Part shown: piece by piece, positions 23,601 through 35,945 of the stretch
How the letters are laid out: each line of letters begins with the position of its first letter
Position numbering within the stretch: position 1 is the first letter of the stretch
From: Zychaea mexicana
Lineage: Eukaryota; Mucoromycota; Mucoromycetes; Mucorales; Lichtheimiaceae
Direction of reading: 5' to 3'
NCBI RefSeq assembly: GCF_025766255.1
Contig: NW_026516741.1
Location: 150,899 to 214,898, forward strand
Length of the DNA: 64,000 nucleotides
Translations under genes and position numbers: made by a program
The notes under the pieces: model-generated
Databases searched by the model: none
Seen by the model: only the letters and a program-made list of their open reading frames with translations
What the model was told of the DNA's origin: nothing

Positions 23601-24410
23601 GCATTAGCTAAGCTTCATCTATTCGATCTTTTTGTCTTTGACCCTGGCGGATTTTTACGTGTTCGTCACAACAATGAAATCGACAACCACCGCAACACCG
23701 TCTTGGCCCTCAAACGGGCCTTTCTGTCTTCACAACTCCTATTTCCGGAATGGCTGGTGGCATTGCTCTCCCCCACCGCCTTTTCTATACCATCACATTG
23801 TATAGCAGAGGAACCCCTCGCCAATGCAATCCGTTTCACAAATCTACGCTCAATCGATCACCTATCAACCGCTACTCTACGCCGCACCATCCAAGCCCCC
23901 AATCCCGATCCCACCTCTGTCACGACCATCCCAGCCCGCAGCTGGCTCAAATTCTGGCGTGCGCCGATCCCCCACAACACACGTACGGTTTGGTGGCGCC
24001 TTCTCCACAAACATATCCCCACGCGCAGTCTTCTTAATAGACATATGCCAGCAATCGTTTCTTCGGATCGATGTCCAATCTGCAATTCTCATGTCGACAC
24101 TATTGACCATTTCTTTGTCTCCTGTCCTATCAAGCTGCGAGTGTGGCGTATCATCTGTCAACAAACCAACTGTGATTGGAGTACTACTGAGATCATACAA
24201 TACCTCACCACCCTCCAACCCCCCACCCGTACACATCATCCACTCTCCGACACTACGATCAGCATTGTAATTCATAGCATCTGGTGCCACCATTGGCGCT
24301 TTGTTTTTGACCAGCAACGGTTCCGAGCCGGCGTCGTCGCCAAGAATGCCCGATATCACTTAGCCGAGTTCACGAGGAGCATGGGAGTGCAATCTTCGGA
24401 CGAGGAGTGA
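20625..24410 (+). pseudogene. LINE ORF2 (endonuclease-reverse transcriptase) with two frameshifts
   Basis: The frame runs 20625-21977, changes near 21960-21976, continues to about 22570, changes back, and then stays open to 24410. The first segment has the APE endonuclease signatures LNVRGLQ, IQEHN, LMGDFN, IDYIFRS and WTDHCLV. The middle has RT blocks NSSPGMDGLPF, LLPKKGD, NWRPISLIN, TGFMSGRSI and LDQEKAYDR. The third has RGLRQGDPLSP and LAYADDLLVF (catalytic YADD at 22755-22766). The C-terminus has a CPIC...H...C zinc finger near CPICNSHVDTIDHF. Two single-base length changes break the product. Whether these are true mutations or assembly errors cannot be decided here. The element class (APE-type LINE) is certain; the clade is not. 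Confidence 0.87.
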
Positions 24411-24547
24411 ACCTTCTACCAGCTTAGTCTTCCACTTTAGTATTCTATATAATTTCCCCATTATTCTTCTTTATGTTTAAATTTTCAATTACAGGGCGTA
24501 CCATTTTGGTTCCCCGTCATCAATAAAGTATACAAAAAAAAAAAAAA

Positions 24548-24561
24548 GCTGTTCTTATGCT
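24548..24561. repeat. Right target-site duplication of the LINE
   Basis: GCTGTTCTTATGCT, exact copy of 19137-19150, placed immediately after the poly-A run. Confidence 0.92.
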
Positions 24562-25330
24562 ATCCAGTTGACGATCAGACGAATAAAGAAATGAAATCAT
24601 CAAATGACGGGTACCCTATTAACGTGTGTCCTGACAGTGAGTATATGCAATAATGCGTGTTGAACTCTCTGTTCTCGTTCTTCTGTTAACGAAGTATGGC
24701 ATCTCGCATTGTTTATAATTGCCGTTTCTATGTAGCAGCTTATTTTAAAATGCCTACTATAGTTGGTTTGCCCAAAAACTCACTCCATAATGCGAAGTTC
24801 ATCCTCCTCCGGCACTCTCAACAAATCCTTCAGTATACTACTTCCTGATTTACTATCTTGAATATACTTGCTATCTACATAGCTCGTGTATGAACTGTTT
24901 TGTCTAAACACATTCAAATATGAGTTTTTACCCTACTTAACTAGTATTACAGTAATAGTATTGGTTGATCGATTATGAGGAGCAATGGAAATAACTGATT
25001 AGCTCATACCATTACATTGTCTTTGACTTCTCATATGAGAAGCGGGAACTATTGGAATACACACACACACAGACCAGTTGTGCGGGTTAGGTATTAAGCT
25101 AAATTCTGGTTTTCAGCTTAAAGCGTCTATCTCATATTAACCGTATTCACACAAGTTGCAATCTGCTACATGTGATTATTTTGTCGCATTGTCTCTACGG
25201 ATAACAATTTTTCCGCAGCGGCGATTCGGTTCTTCCACAGGCTCTCCGCGCCCTTGTTCTTTTCTTTTCTATTCTCATTTCTTTCATTTCTTTGTTTTCT
25301 CGTGTCCGATTGACATACTCGATATCAGCA
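24562..25330. other. Spacer upstream of EPT1-like gene
   Basis: AT-rich 770-bp region with a short (AC)n run near 25060. It should contain the promoter of the phosphotransferase. A TC-rich stretch (25250-25300) directly precedes the start. No gene was recognised. Confidence 0.5.
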
Positions 25331-26993
25331 ATGTTTTCATCCATTGTTGATCAAAATTTAACACCAGAAAAGTTAGCGAATCTTAAATATTACAAGTATA
25401 ATGCAGTGGATAAATCTTTGCTGTCTCGATATCTGCTACGGCACTACTGGGATTGGGCCAGCGACTTCTTCCCAAAGAGTATGGCGTAAGGATTCACAAA
25501 ACACTAGAAACGCTAAACATCCCGTATACACACACACACGCGTTAAGAGAAAACTTGGAGATTTACATGAAATTACTTCTTCTTTTAATTACAAGTATAG
25601 TCCCAACCTTATCACCTTAACTGGATTTATGTTTATTTTGTTTAACGTGGCTTTAGCATGGTACCTGGCGCCGACTTTGGACATAGACGAAGATCCACCC
25701 CGATGGATTTATCTCAGCTACGCTGCTGGAATCTGGCTTTATTCTACATTCGATAACGTCGACGGACGACAAGCACGACGTACAAACAGCTCAAGCCCCC
25801 TTGGTGAATTGTTTGATCATGGCTGCGACGCTTTAAACACGATTTTTTCGTCAGTAATTCAAGCAGGTGCGCTTGGATCCGGACATTCTCGTGCAACAGT
25901 GCTGCTATGCTTGATTGAGGCTTTTGGGTTCTATCTGTCCACTCAGGAAGAGTACCATACTGGTGTATTGTACTTGGGCTATGTAAATGCACCAACTGAA
26001 GGGATTGTCCTTGCACTAGTAGTTTTTACGATTTCCGGTATCTTTGGCAAGTATATCACCTTACAATTTTCAACAAAAGCGTGCAAATACGCGAGATTTA
26101 TTATATACAGTAATCATTTGACTGATCCCGAATTTCCATGATGATGCTTCTACATTATATTAGGCCCTGCCATTTGGCGTACCCCAGTAGGTCATATTAT
26201 TCCGTATCTGCCCCCACCGATCGCTTCCATGTCTTTCTCACATGGCTGGATTGCTCTTGTGGGCTCGTTCCTTGTGACCACCCACGTTCCATTATGGTAT
26301 GTATTGATGCTGCTGATTGGTTTTCAAGGATTTGTGGTGAGCGAATGCCGAAATACTGTATTAATTTTATGTCACTGTAACAACAATCAAAATAAGCTTC
26401 TACGCAATGTATAAAGCTTGCCGTAAGCAGGGCAAGCCTTTCCTATCAACTGTCACCGCAGAATGCGTACCAATAGCGGTATACTGTTCTGCAGTGTATG
26501 CATGGTGCATGTCGCCTCACTCATTTATTCTGTCGCATCACTACCTTGTCCCTTATTTTGTTGCTATTGGCATTGTATTTGGTCGCATGGCATCGAAAAT
26601 TATTTTGGCTCATCTGACGAGATCTGCTTTTCCTAAGTTCACCATACTATTGGTCCCATTGGTGCTTGGTGCTGTTGTCGTGAACTTACCAAACATTCCT
26701 GGCATGTATGTATCTTTTAATAATATATGTATATATCTTCATTACATGATTACGAGATGCATCATAGCAAATACAAGCGCTACTCACAGTTCCGAACATA
26801 TTATGTACAATGCATATTTAGACCCGAGCTGCTTACCCCTCAATTCGAGTTAACTTATATATATTGCTTATTAATATTTGCAACCGTTGTTTACTTGCGA
26901 TGGGCCGTTGCTGTCATTAATGCCTTCTGTTCATACCTTGGTATCCGATGCTTTACTATTACAACGAAGAAGCCGCAGTCCAAGGCAAATTAA
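25331..26993 (+). CDS. EPT1: CDP-alcohol phosphotransferase, ethanolamine/choline type (EPT1/CPT1)
   Basis: Integral ER membrane enzyme that makes phosphatidylethanolamine or phosphatidylcholine from diacylglycerol and the CDP-alcohol in the Kennedy pathway. Exons 25331-25485, 25601-26037, 26164-26296, 26397-26705 and 26822-26993 give 401 aa. The family signature DG-x2-AR-x8-G-x3-D-x3-D is complete in DGRQARRTNSSSPLGELFDH followed by GCD (residues about 104-127). FYLSTQEEYHTGVLYLG is also characteristic. Multiple hydrophobic segments predict eight to ten membrane spans. The third intron is the least certain: donor GTATGT at 26297 is the only one that keeps phase with FYAMYKACRKQ, but another reading would extend LWYVLMLLIGFQGF before it. 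Whether ethanolamine or choline is preferred cannot be told from sequence. Confidence 0.87.
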
Positions 26994-27283
26994 ATTAATC
27001 ATACTATCCATCCCCCTTTTCCCCCGTGAAACATATTATATAACGTAGCACCAGCAAGTATTCGATGTACAAATCTATTGAACAATCACAGGATGTATAT
27101 GTAGCCCACACATCATACTGTATCCCATCCCTTTTTCCCCTTTTAAATATTTTTAAAGGTGTTTCATTTATAAGTGCTTCCTTAATGTGTATAATACATG
27201 TTATCAGCATGTACATGTGTGGATTACGATTGTTACATTTGTTTTATATACAAGGACACATTATATTTGTTGTCGAATGCTCT

Positions 27284-30200
27284 TTATAACCAGTCTTTCG
27301 AAGACATATTAGCGCGGGAATCTTCTTTGGGGGAAAAGTCTCCTTCGTCATATTCTGCGATAGATCCACTGCCAGGATCACGGATTGAAATGGCGGTAGA
27401 GTGAAAGCTAGGTTGTTCTTCGAAACTGTTATTGGCGTTGTTTTCAGTAGTGTCTGCCGTTTCCGCTAGCTCTTCATTGACATAGTCTTCCAATATGTCG
27501 GTTCTGTTGCGCAAATCAAATATATTGTCCGTATCATCTACACTCGAAGAGATGGATGTGTACTGATCACTCAATAGTGCTTTTTCAATCAATTCTCGAA
27601 TAAAATTGTCCGACTTGGGGTTGCGTAATGCCTGAAAGTATTCACATCATGATTAGATACTGTATAGGCCAAATAATGGTGTTGACGGATATTTTTCGTG
27701 TTCATCATTACATCTCACAATACCTTGTAATATTCGATAAGTGCTTTTCCCACTTTGCCTTGAATATGGTTTATCAATCCTATAGCGGCGTGCACATCAG
27801 AGTTCTGTGGGTTTTTGTCTAGAGCTAGGCGGAAACATTTCAAGGCACGGTCATATTTTCTATAGTCAAAGAAAAAATTATTAGTCTACCAAAATAACAG
27901 TAGCTAAGGGAGTTTACTTTATTGCACGCTCTGCGAAATAACCTCATTCGTCTGTATACATGGCCGAAATTAGCCCACAATCTCTCCCAAAGGTTGCTGA
28001 GAGGACTCTGACGATCTTTAGCCAATTTTAATGCATTTCGTAGGTGATCAAGTGCTTGTGGATACCTGAGTTTTATTTTTTGTGAGCTGAAATACACACA
28101 CACATACACACACAGATATGTACATATACAAGAACAACATAAAGGGACTTGTAAACTTACTCTGCCTTTCGATAATGGTATGTTGCTATTTCGTTCAACA
28201 GGAAAGGATCGCTTTTGCATTTACTGGAGCTTTTCTTCAGATACTCAAAAGCAGCATCCAGCATGTTTTGCTCCATGTATTGCACGCCAATGTACATGTA
28301 AGGAAGGTGTGATCTAATACTCATTTTTCCATGTGAGCTGCACGTACATTACAAGATACACATTTTTGTTGATATTGAGACTGTTCGCTTGTTTACCCTG
28401 GTATTAGTTTGCTGCACATAGCGTATGCACTTATTGCTTGGTCGTGATCTTTTTCAGCAGCAAATGCATGCCCATAGCCAAGCCAGGAGTCTTCAAAGTA
28501 CTGATCGATAGCAGTTGCTTGACTAAATATAATATCGTTAAAAAAATCAGAGTCGTATGAGCACTCGTATTGAGGGAAACGGAGTACAGAGGACAGCTAT
28601 ACCTAAAATAGCGACGTGCTTCTGGATATTTATCAATGTAAAGATAATACATGCCAACAGCATGCCACGTCACTGCCTTGTCGTTTAGCCTGTCTACCAA
28701 TTCTTGGGCCAAAGTATACAGTTCGTCTTTCATCTTTAGCTCGTATAAGCACGTAATGTATGATGGTATCGATTTTGTATAAAGAGCATCTTCTTTCCGT
28801 ATTCTAGAATTAACATGGATCATTGTTTTAAGTGAGTATAACCAGGAAAAATATATCAACAACTAATTCAGCAGATTTGGCACGTACTCTTGGCATATGC
28901 TTAAGCATTCTTCGTATTTGCATTCTGCCAGTAATGTCCGTGCTGTACTATGCATAACATCGAGACTCCTTTTCAAACCGAATTCTGTCTCTGCTTCCTT
29001 TTGCTTTTGCTGGATATCCTCCGTGTGCGAATACTAATGGTATAAACGCGAGCAATCAGTTTTAGGACGAAATCTCCCTAAACAATTAATCGAGATGGGT
29101 TGCTTCTTACTCTTTTTAACTGGATCATATAAAGTGATCGAAACAGATCTGCATCGGATAAACCACAGTGTTCTTCGTAGGGTAAGGTCGATATAAAGTC
29201 CCATTCTAGAAAACATGTACTGTTGGTTTTCAAGCATCTTGGAGTAGACATAACAATAAAGCAGACATGTGCACTCACCGGCTTTTTCTTCCAGCATATT
29301 GTATTCAATCAGGGCATCCAATGCCTAAAAAAGTAGCAGGCATGTTAGCATGAAATTTATGCTAGACAGCACTATGCAGAATAATTCGAACTCACATCGT
29401 AACACTTGACGTCAACACGAAGTGCTTCTTTGAAACAATTCTTAGCCTTTTCGATCTCTCTCAGTTGCAAGTACGCTGTTCCTCGGGCATAGCACATCAT
29501 AGATTCTAACTATATACACTATTGCATCAGAAGAGATACTTTCGATTTTTCAAACTGCTAGTGAGGTTGACTTATAATCTTACCTTAATAAGCCCGTCGC
29601 TTGCTCCGCGTCTTGAGTCTTCGTACCACCATATATGCGCATGTGCATTTTTGTCGGCGAATGGGTTGTCAGGTCCCAAATAATCCAAAGCATCATGCCA
29701 GTTCTCCAGTCCAATCTGCTCAAACGATATCAAGCTATTATTCATTGTTTTCTCTATGCTCAAGTCCATTGTCCGGCACCAGGAACACACCCTCTCTTAC
29801 CGCACATAATCCGGCCAGGTATCGACATTGAACGCTTTTGTTTAATGTTTTCTTTTTGTTAAGCAGATCCAATGCTCTTTCATATTCGTGTGATTGGTAA
29901 TACGCTTGAGCAAGAAAATACACGTCGTTAAAGTCATCTATTTTTTTTTGGTTTTATGTTTTGACAAGAGACCGACACAAGCATATATCCATTTATTATT
30001 AGTATTTTATATACGTTGACATCCTATATTTCATACTGAATTCACTCTACCTGAGATAGCACACACTTTCTCGGCAAAGAATGTCGCAGCTTTAGTGAGG
30101 TGTTGATGAGCGGCGTCTTGTCGTAGATACCGCAATCGATCTTCACGTGTATAGTTTCCTTGGTAAGAATGTTCTTGCAAATTCTGTAATAGCCCTCGAT

Positions 30201-30507
30201 GCATGCGCATCGGCGAAGCATACTGGTAGTTGGATGCATCTGTTGCTAAAGACAAACTTTGTCTTGTATGTGTCGAAAATGGCATACGTAGTGGCGAATC
30301 TTCCACTTGCGGGTCGCTTAACATAGAGTGCAATTCACTGGTGTTGTGATTGTTGCGTGTGATCGGGGAAGCGGATATTTCGCGTAGATTTGATAGGCTG
30401 CCATCGCCACCACCAGGACTACCGGTTAGTATTCGCGAGGTAGGTGAAGTCAGTTCAAAGGAATCTGCTCGTAAGGGTGAATTCTGAGGACGATTTCGAG
30501 GCTGCAT
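27284..30507 (-). CDS. CDC16: Anaphase-promoting complex subunit CDC16/APC6 (TPR protein)
   Basis: TPR scaffold subunit of the APC/C ubiquitin ligase that drives mitotic exit. Thirteen exons join in phase to 737 aa: 30507-30051, 29937-29801, 29715-29584, 29509-29396, 29324-29279, 29205-29111, 29033-28888, 28803-28603, 28522-28397, 28313-28161, 28065-27943, 27859-27724 and 27631-27284. The first 130 residues are disordered and rich in Ser-Pro sites (possible CDK targets). TPR units follow: VYFLAQAYYQSHEYERALDL, RYLAGLCA, ENWHDALDYLGPDNPF, AVTWHAVGMYYLYIDKYPEA, WLGYGHAFAAEKDHDQAISA, YMYIGVQYMEQNMLDAAFEY, and YDRALKCFRLALDKNPQNSD. The last 100 residues are an acidic tail. Junction 11/12 uses a GTTATT donor that restores RRMRKYDRAL. 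ATG 30507 was taken as start; an upstream exon at 30637 did not keep phase. Confidence 0.9.
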
Positions 30508-31539
30508 TGATGGTAATCACTAACAAAGAATATAAAACGTATGCGCGGCGTGCACAGGCACAAAATATAGTTCTGGGTTTACAATGACCTTGCTGGGTTG
30601 CACTACGATCACTTTTATTATGCATGTTGCTGCTCATTTCTGAATTGTTACTAATAGCTACAGACGATCATCTAGCACGTCTGAATGGTGTATAGTCAAG
30701 CAACTACTGATTCTGCTCGTAGACAATTTGCGAGCGCGGTCGTTGTCTACAGCTTATATGTGGAACTTTGTGAGCAGATCCCAGTCATTGTGAAAGAATT
30801 TATTACATTGTGTCGGCCTTTTTATATAATGTTTCTTTCTGTAGAGACATTACTGTAGAGACATTACTTTGGACAGAGCGCAGTATCATACTCCCCAACC
30901 CATATAAAAATTCTAGAGCAAACATCCAGAAAAATTCGCATGTAAGAAGACATAGTTGTACTTACAATACTGTATGATCTACAGTAATGCTAAAAACAAT
31001 ACACTTTCTCTGTCATCTGTTATTCTGCGGTATGTACATAATATGATCTATCATCCACCGCTTAAAATGAAATGTGTTATCAGATATGTATATAAGGGCT
31101 TTGCTTACTCTTTTTAGTAAACACCCTCACTTATGATAGTAAAGTGTTCAAATTGGCTACTATGCAAGTAGCTGAAGTAAGATGTATAGTTATCTCCAAC
31201 GTAGCCAATATGAGTCTAGGTAAGGAGCTCACTAACATTGATTTTGTTGTTCTTCCAGGTTCTTATAATCATTCTACTTTGAATTACTTGTTTTCCTACA
31301 ATTAAAAGTCTTCTTTTTCAAAGCCAACGAGGAATATCGTATCTGGGAGAAAAATTCCGTACTATCATAATGGTGCCAAATCTCTGAATCTTTAGCACAC
31401 AAGAGACGTATCGACCCTACTCAAGGGAACGGCCACTTTCTGGAGAGAAAATCTCAAAAGACTCGATTCGTCATTATAAAACTACCATCTGCAGTACCAG
31501 TGCAAGTACTACTAAGATGTACTGATAATTTTAGTGTAG
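30508..31539. other. Spacer upstream of CDC16
   Basis: About 1 kb, AT-rich. It contains a direct 14-bp duplication (CTGTAGAGACATTA twice, near 30840-30870). No gene was recognised. The left, unidentifiable end of the pogo-like relic may reach into it. Confidence 0.5.
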
Positions 31540-32811
31540 GGTGTTGAGGAAGCGATGTACCTTTGGATCTAAAATGTGAAAAAAAAACATGCCGCTAACC
31601 TGGAAAGCCAGTACCACTGCTGGGCTTAAGTTCGCAGAAAGATGGGCGATCCCCAAGGAATTCTATAAACATCGAATGGCAGGTAAGACTGCTTTATGAA
31701 GTATATGATTGACCATCTTCGAACTCATGGAGTATCTGGGACCATGGATTCAACGGTCATGTTAAATAGCTTCCTGACACCATTGACAAAGTAAGAAAGT
31801 ACAAGCCGTGCGACGTTTACAACATGGACGAAAATCGCTCTCTTATACTCCAAACCTTCTCTTATAACTATTATGGGTATAAAACGCATTGAAGGGATGA
31901 AGCAAGACAAGTCAAGAATGACTGTTGCCTTGACGGTGAACGCGGATGGAAGTGAAATCCGTGAGCCGTTGATAAATGGGAAAACTCTCGATTTGAAGTG
32001 TTTTAGAAAGGAAAGATCTGGTAAGTAGTTATGTAGCTTTTTTTCACACAGTTGTTCTTTCTTGAGATATTGCCACTACTATAATTAATTGTCGCTTCAT
32101 CGCACGTATTTTCCTAATATTTTGCAAACATGACCGGTGGGGGGTGACCAGCTCTATCTTCTAATCGAATTTTAGGCGTTTAGGTCGAGCCTTGGTTTCT
32201 CAGAAACGAAACGTCTTGCTCTTGCCGGACAGTTTTTCCGGGCAGTGCTTTGCGATGTGAGATTGTGTACCTCCCCCAAAATACGATACCCACATTGCAG
32301 CATCTAGATGTCGGGACCATTCGCTCACTTGAGACCATTTCATTTGAGGTTTTTAAAATACAGAAATATAATAATAGCCTCCAAATACCTATGAATAACA
32401 CATTAATTTATAGATAGATTACGCTTAATAGCAATTTCATGTATCAACGAGTCTACGAAGAGACTAGGGCTTGTCAAGGTCGAGAATCGGTGTCAACCGG
32501 CGGACAGACTTTTTGGGCACTAATCTCAACTGTCATGAAATGGATGCGGCTCTCTTGTGCTAAACCATGTACTTTCTGATACCGCTCGCCATTGCTTTGT
32601 TTAAGCTCTACCAAGCGCTCTTGACTTCAATCCGAACTTCATTGAGGCGGATATCGAAGAAACGGCGAGACAAGAACACATCGAAAATCACCTATATGGT
32701 TATGTCCAAAAAACATATACGGTCTTACCTTTAAATGAGTCAACGATGGATAGTCTTATTGATCTTGAGTACGAGGGTGAGGCTTCCCCACCACTAACGA
32801 CAGATGCATAA
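31540..32811 (+). mobile_element. Relic pogo/Tigger-like DDE transposase
   Basis: Plus-strand fragments in changing frames reproduce the order of a pogo/Tigger (DDE_1) transposase. They are EEAMYLWI (CENP-B-type helix region), GLKFAERWAIPKEFYKHRM, CDVYNMDE (first catalytic Asp), then after a frameshift IALLYSKPSLITIMGIKRIE and MTVALTVNADGSE, later VYLPQNTIPTLQHLDVGTIR (the LPPNTTSHLQPLDAG block), and a tail MDSLIDLEYEGEASPPL ending at 32811. Many stops and frameshifts are present, so the copy is long dead. The NFSGH-like second catalytic region is badly eroded. Neither terminal inverted repeat was found. The nearby MITE at 45509 has pogo-type ends and could belong to the same family. Confidence 0.8.
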
Positions 32812-33754
32812 ATTGTTGCCCCTGTATCGAAGCAAAACAACCCACAGTTATTGATAATAGTGAAGATCCATATAAGCTATAGCTTCTATCGAACTTCCTA
32901 TGGCACAAAAGATGCAAACACTGAACACGGTAGTCAATTTCCTAAATGCTGAAGAGCGTGATACGTATCGAAGATAATGTTTTGCAGACAGTTTTTTCTA
33001 GAAGACTTTACTTATCACCATCAATCTAAAGCACGTGCTATTTATTTTGATATTTTTATCCTTGTTTTCCGTTTTTTTAAAGCAACGGTTTCTTTTACCT
33101 CTAAGTCGTTGGGTTTTGCGCTAGTTTACAACATATTTTTATCAATAAAGAAATAGTGCAAGAGGTATATTTTTTTTATGATCAAAATGCCACCTCTAAA
33201 TTATGCAACAACTTGTTATACCTTTGATAGCTTAAAGTGTTCTTTGATAAGATGCAAGAAGCGCCAAAGCATATGTTTGTTGCATATCACGAGAATATTT
33301 TACCTCTGAATAAATGCAAACCTATAAAACAGATGTTGCGAATTGCAAGTTTTGACGGGAGTTCCAAAACCGGGGTCCACTGTGCTAATGCTAATTCCGG
33401 CTCAACTACTATGTATTAACTTGGGTACGCTACATAGCATACATATGTTCTAATTCTTTCTTTTACATTAATATCGTCTTTCTTATCATATCAAATAGGA
33501 CTACCGATCAGATTACTAGACATGGAAATAAATAATATTAACAGAGTAGAGCCGGGGGGGAGGGGTTGCCGGGGCTTTTGGCACCATCAAGGTCCTTCTG
33601 TCAGGTATGTAAATTCGTACTGATTATCTATCATCATGTCATTCGATATGTAAGCATTTCTATTGTATGTAACATGGTAGTGTGCAAATCTATAATGATA
33701 TCAAAAGAGGTTCTCTACCCTCTGTATAGCTACTAAAATCTTTCTCTTATCTAT
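32812..33754. other. Spacer after the transposase relic
   Basis: AT-rich, including poly-T runs and a G-rich patch near 33556. A 60-codon frame at 33237-33419 has no supporting features. Nothing else was recognised. Confidence 0.5.
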
Positions 33755-34331
33755 TTATGACAGCGATCTCATCCACATCTTGAGGTGAGGAGTGCCATCT
33801 ACTGGATAGGGCTCTTCATCACCCTTTTCCACCACGAATCCTAGCTTCTCATAAAAGATACGCTTATCGATCTGGGCTTCCAAAACAGCTGATTTGTAAC
33901 CTTGTTCTTTAGCACCTTCCAAAAAAGCAAGCACAAGCTTTCGACCAAGCGACATTCCGCGAGCATTTGAAAGGACAGCAAGTCGACCAAGTTTTGCTAC
34001 TCCTTCTTTTCCAGGGATCAGTCGAATAGTACCGATTGGGATACGCTCTTTGGTGTTAGCCACGTCGCACGTCGCAAGCCAGTTATAAGCGATTGCATTG
34101 TATTCACTAAAGAAGTGTATGCCAATCGAGCAGATAGAAAGTTAATTTAAGGTATATCTTTCTGTTGGATAAGATAAAGATAGCTGTCAGTGCATACTCG
34201 TCAATTTCACTTTCCAAAGGGTACTTCTGTTCGTCGACAAAAACCTTGACACGGACGTCAATGCATTTATGCTTGTCCTCATCGGTCAATGCAGGACGAA
34301 TCTCTGGATTAGCGTATTGAGCCACCACCAT
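33755..34331 (-). CDS. GNAT-family N-acetyltransferase
   Basis: Small acetyl-CoA-dependent acetyltransferase with unknown acceptor. Exons 34331-34198 and 34106-33755 give 161 aa. Family marks are DVRVKVFVDEQKYPLESEID near the N-terminus and IGTIRLIP, followed by the acetyl-CoA loop AVLSNARGMSLGRKLVLAFL (Q/R-x-x-G-x-G/A-like) and AVLEAQIDKRIFYEKLGFV, the usual FYEKLGF near the C-terminus. The start at ATG 34331 gives a normal GNAT length. The frame is open to an ATG at 34451, which would add 40 residues of uncertain meaning. It is transcribed divergently from MPP6 with only about 190 bp between starts, so the two promoters overlap. Fungal homologues of this shape are generally annotated only as GNAT proteins. 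Confidence 0.8.
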
Positions 34332-34524
34332 AACGTTATTGGTGCAAGAAGCTAAAAATTGAAAAGCAGAACAAGGTTGGCGATATACACAAGGCAACGT
34401 TTTTTTGACTGACAGAAAAAATGTATAGAACAAAATTTCCTTATTCGTCACTGCACTTTAACTGCGCTGCCCGCTGTCTCTTCGCTCAGTCACTCTTTAA
34501 ATCTCTCGTAAACGCGCTCTCTCC

Positions 34525-35336
34525 ATGGCAGACAATACAAAAGCTACAGGCAAGCAGCCTTCTAGCAGGTTGCTGGGCATGAAGGTAAAGGCATTTTTTT
34601 TGTGAAATTGTGTTTGTTTTTATAACGATACCGATCATAACTTGTGGCTGATCGATTTTGGTTTTTATTTTAAGTTCATGCAACGATCGCTTGAAAAAGA
34701 AAAACAAGAAGAGCTCGAAAGAGAACGCAAGCGAATTATTACAGAATCGGAATGGGTTTTAGAATACGAAAGTGATGAGGTGCAGAAACCGTATGTACAA
34801 TTGGCACAAATGTCTAGGAAAAGGGTGGCGAAGAAACACGACGTTCGAAGAGGTTGATTAAGTGACAGAGACAAACTAATACAATATATCTTGTTTACTT
34901 AGAAAAATACGAGTTGACTATCAACCAAGTTACCTTGCTTTCACAGAACCAGTTTCACAAGGACGTCAATCGTTCAAAGAGTTTAACAAGAAAACAGAGG
35001 TCAGTACAAGCTGATATGCAAAGAAATTTAAGATACAGGCAATTTTTATAACGGTGCACTATGGGGTCACAGGCTATCGAAGAAGAAACAGCCCGGAGGA
35101 AGGACCAAGAACACCAAAAAAATCTTGACAAAGCTTCGGAATTGGAAGAAAACGAAACGTTGAACGAAATGCAGAAACGGTTGCAGGATCAGATGAAAAA
35201 AGATAAAAACAAGCGACCGATGCTGACACGCAAGTTTGACAATGACGACAACAAGCGACATAAGCAAGCATCATCATCATCGAGGCCACCGGAACAAGGA
35301 TTTCACAGAGAACGAGGTTTCCTGAAACCCGAGTAG
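34525..35336 (+). CDS. MPP6: MPP6-like RNA exosome cofactor
   Basis: Small basic nuclear protein that links the exosome to the Mtr4 helicase in rRNA and nuclear RNA decay. Exons 34525-34584, 34675-34790, 34903-34999 and 35073-35336 give 178 aa. The N-terminus RLLGMKFMQRSLEKEKQEEL is the conserved MPP6 core (K/R-LL-x-MKFMQR). ESEWVLEYE and the later VSQGRQSFKEFNKKTE (GRxSFxxFN) complete the family pattern. The C-terminal half is a charged helix (ETARRKDQEHQKNLDKASE) followed by a basic tail. It is divergent from the GNAT gene. Confidence 0.88.
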
Positions 35337-35945
35337 TGTTTTATATGATATCAAACCAAAGAAAAGTACACACCATACAACCTGAAAATGCCAAACTCGT
35401 ATAGCTTGTACATATTTTTTTTCGATTCGTAAATCCAAGTGTATTATCCCCCATATCACCACATAGGATCATATGTTTATGCAGCAATTCTTCGTCTCCA
35501 GATATGCATGCATTCCTGATAGCAGCTTGCACGAGATAGCATTACGCTATTCTCGGTATTAAATAACACGACGCGCATTGATTGTTGAGCAATGTACTAA
35601 AGTTGGACAAGCATGTCTTGACTATAAAGTGATGGATATACTACTTTATTGCGTGGTGTATAATGCAACACTGTAAACGTGTTGAAGTTGTCATGGTGTT
35701 CAGTTTAAAGCTTGACACTGACAACTGTAGGCATAATTTACGCTCAGGTTTGTAAAGCATTCTATACATGAATTAGTGATTAGGCAGTCACGTCGATGTC
35801 ATAGGCACCGCTTGCCTATTTTTCGGCCACGGTCTACCCCCGTCCGTCTTCTCTCTACTGTAAAAATGTGAGTGGACAATCCTAACTATAACGATGCTTT
35901 GAAGCAGTTTGGAAATTTACCCTTCTTGAAAAAGTATAGACCAAA
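35337..35945. other. Spacer before ATP4
   Basis: 609 bp, AT-rich, holding the MPP6 3' end and the ATP4 promoter. No gene or repeat was recognised. Confidence 0.5.

Larger units (their letters stand above)
19151..24547 (+). mobile_element. Non-LTR retrotransposon (LINE), two ORFs, poly-A tail
   Basis: A 5.4-kb element bounded by a perfect 14-bp direct repeat. It starts GGGTACTGAACTTTCGCG and ends with AATAAA (24522-24527) and 14 adenines. ORF1 has zinc knuckles. ORF2 has an AP-endonuclease, a reverse transcriptase with YADD, and a C-terminal zinc finger. Its base composition is clearly more C-rich on the plus strand than the flanks. ORF1 begins only 19 nt inside the element, so the copy is full-length or nearly so. 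The perfect duplication suggests a fairly recent insertion, yet ORF2 is frameshifted twice. It sits in intergenic sequence and breaks no recognised gene. Confidence 0.93.

Noticed and set aside
30455..30637. Upstream exon for CDC16 starting at 30637
   Set aside because: Its GT donor and the available AG acceptors do not keep phase with the main exon; ATG 30507 is simpler.
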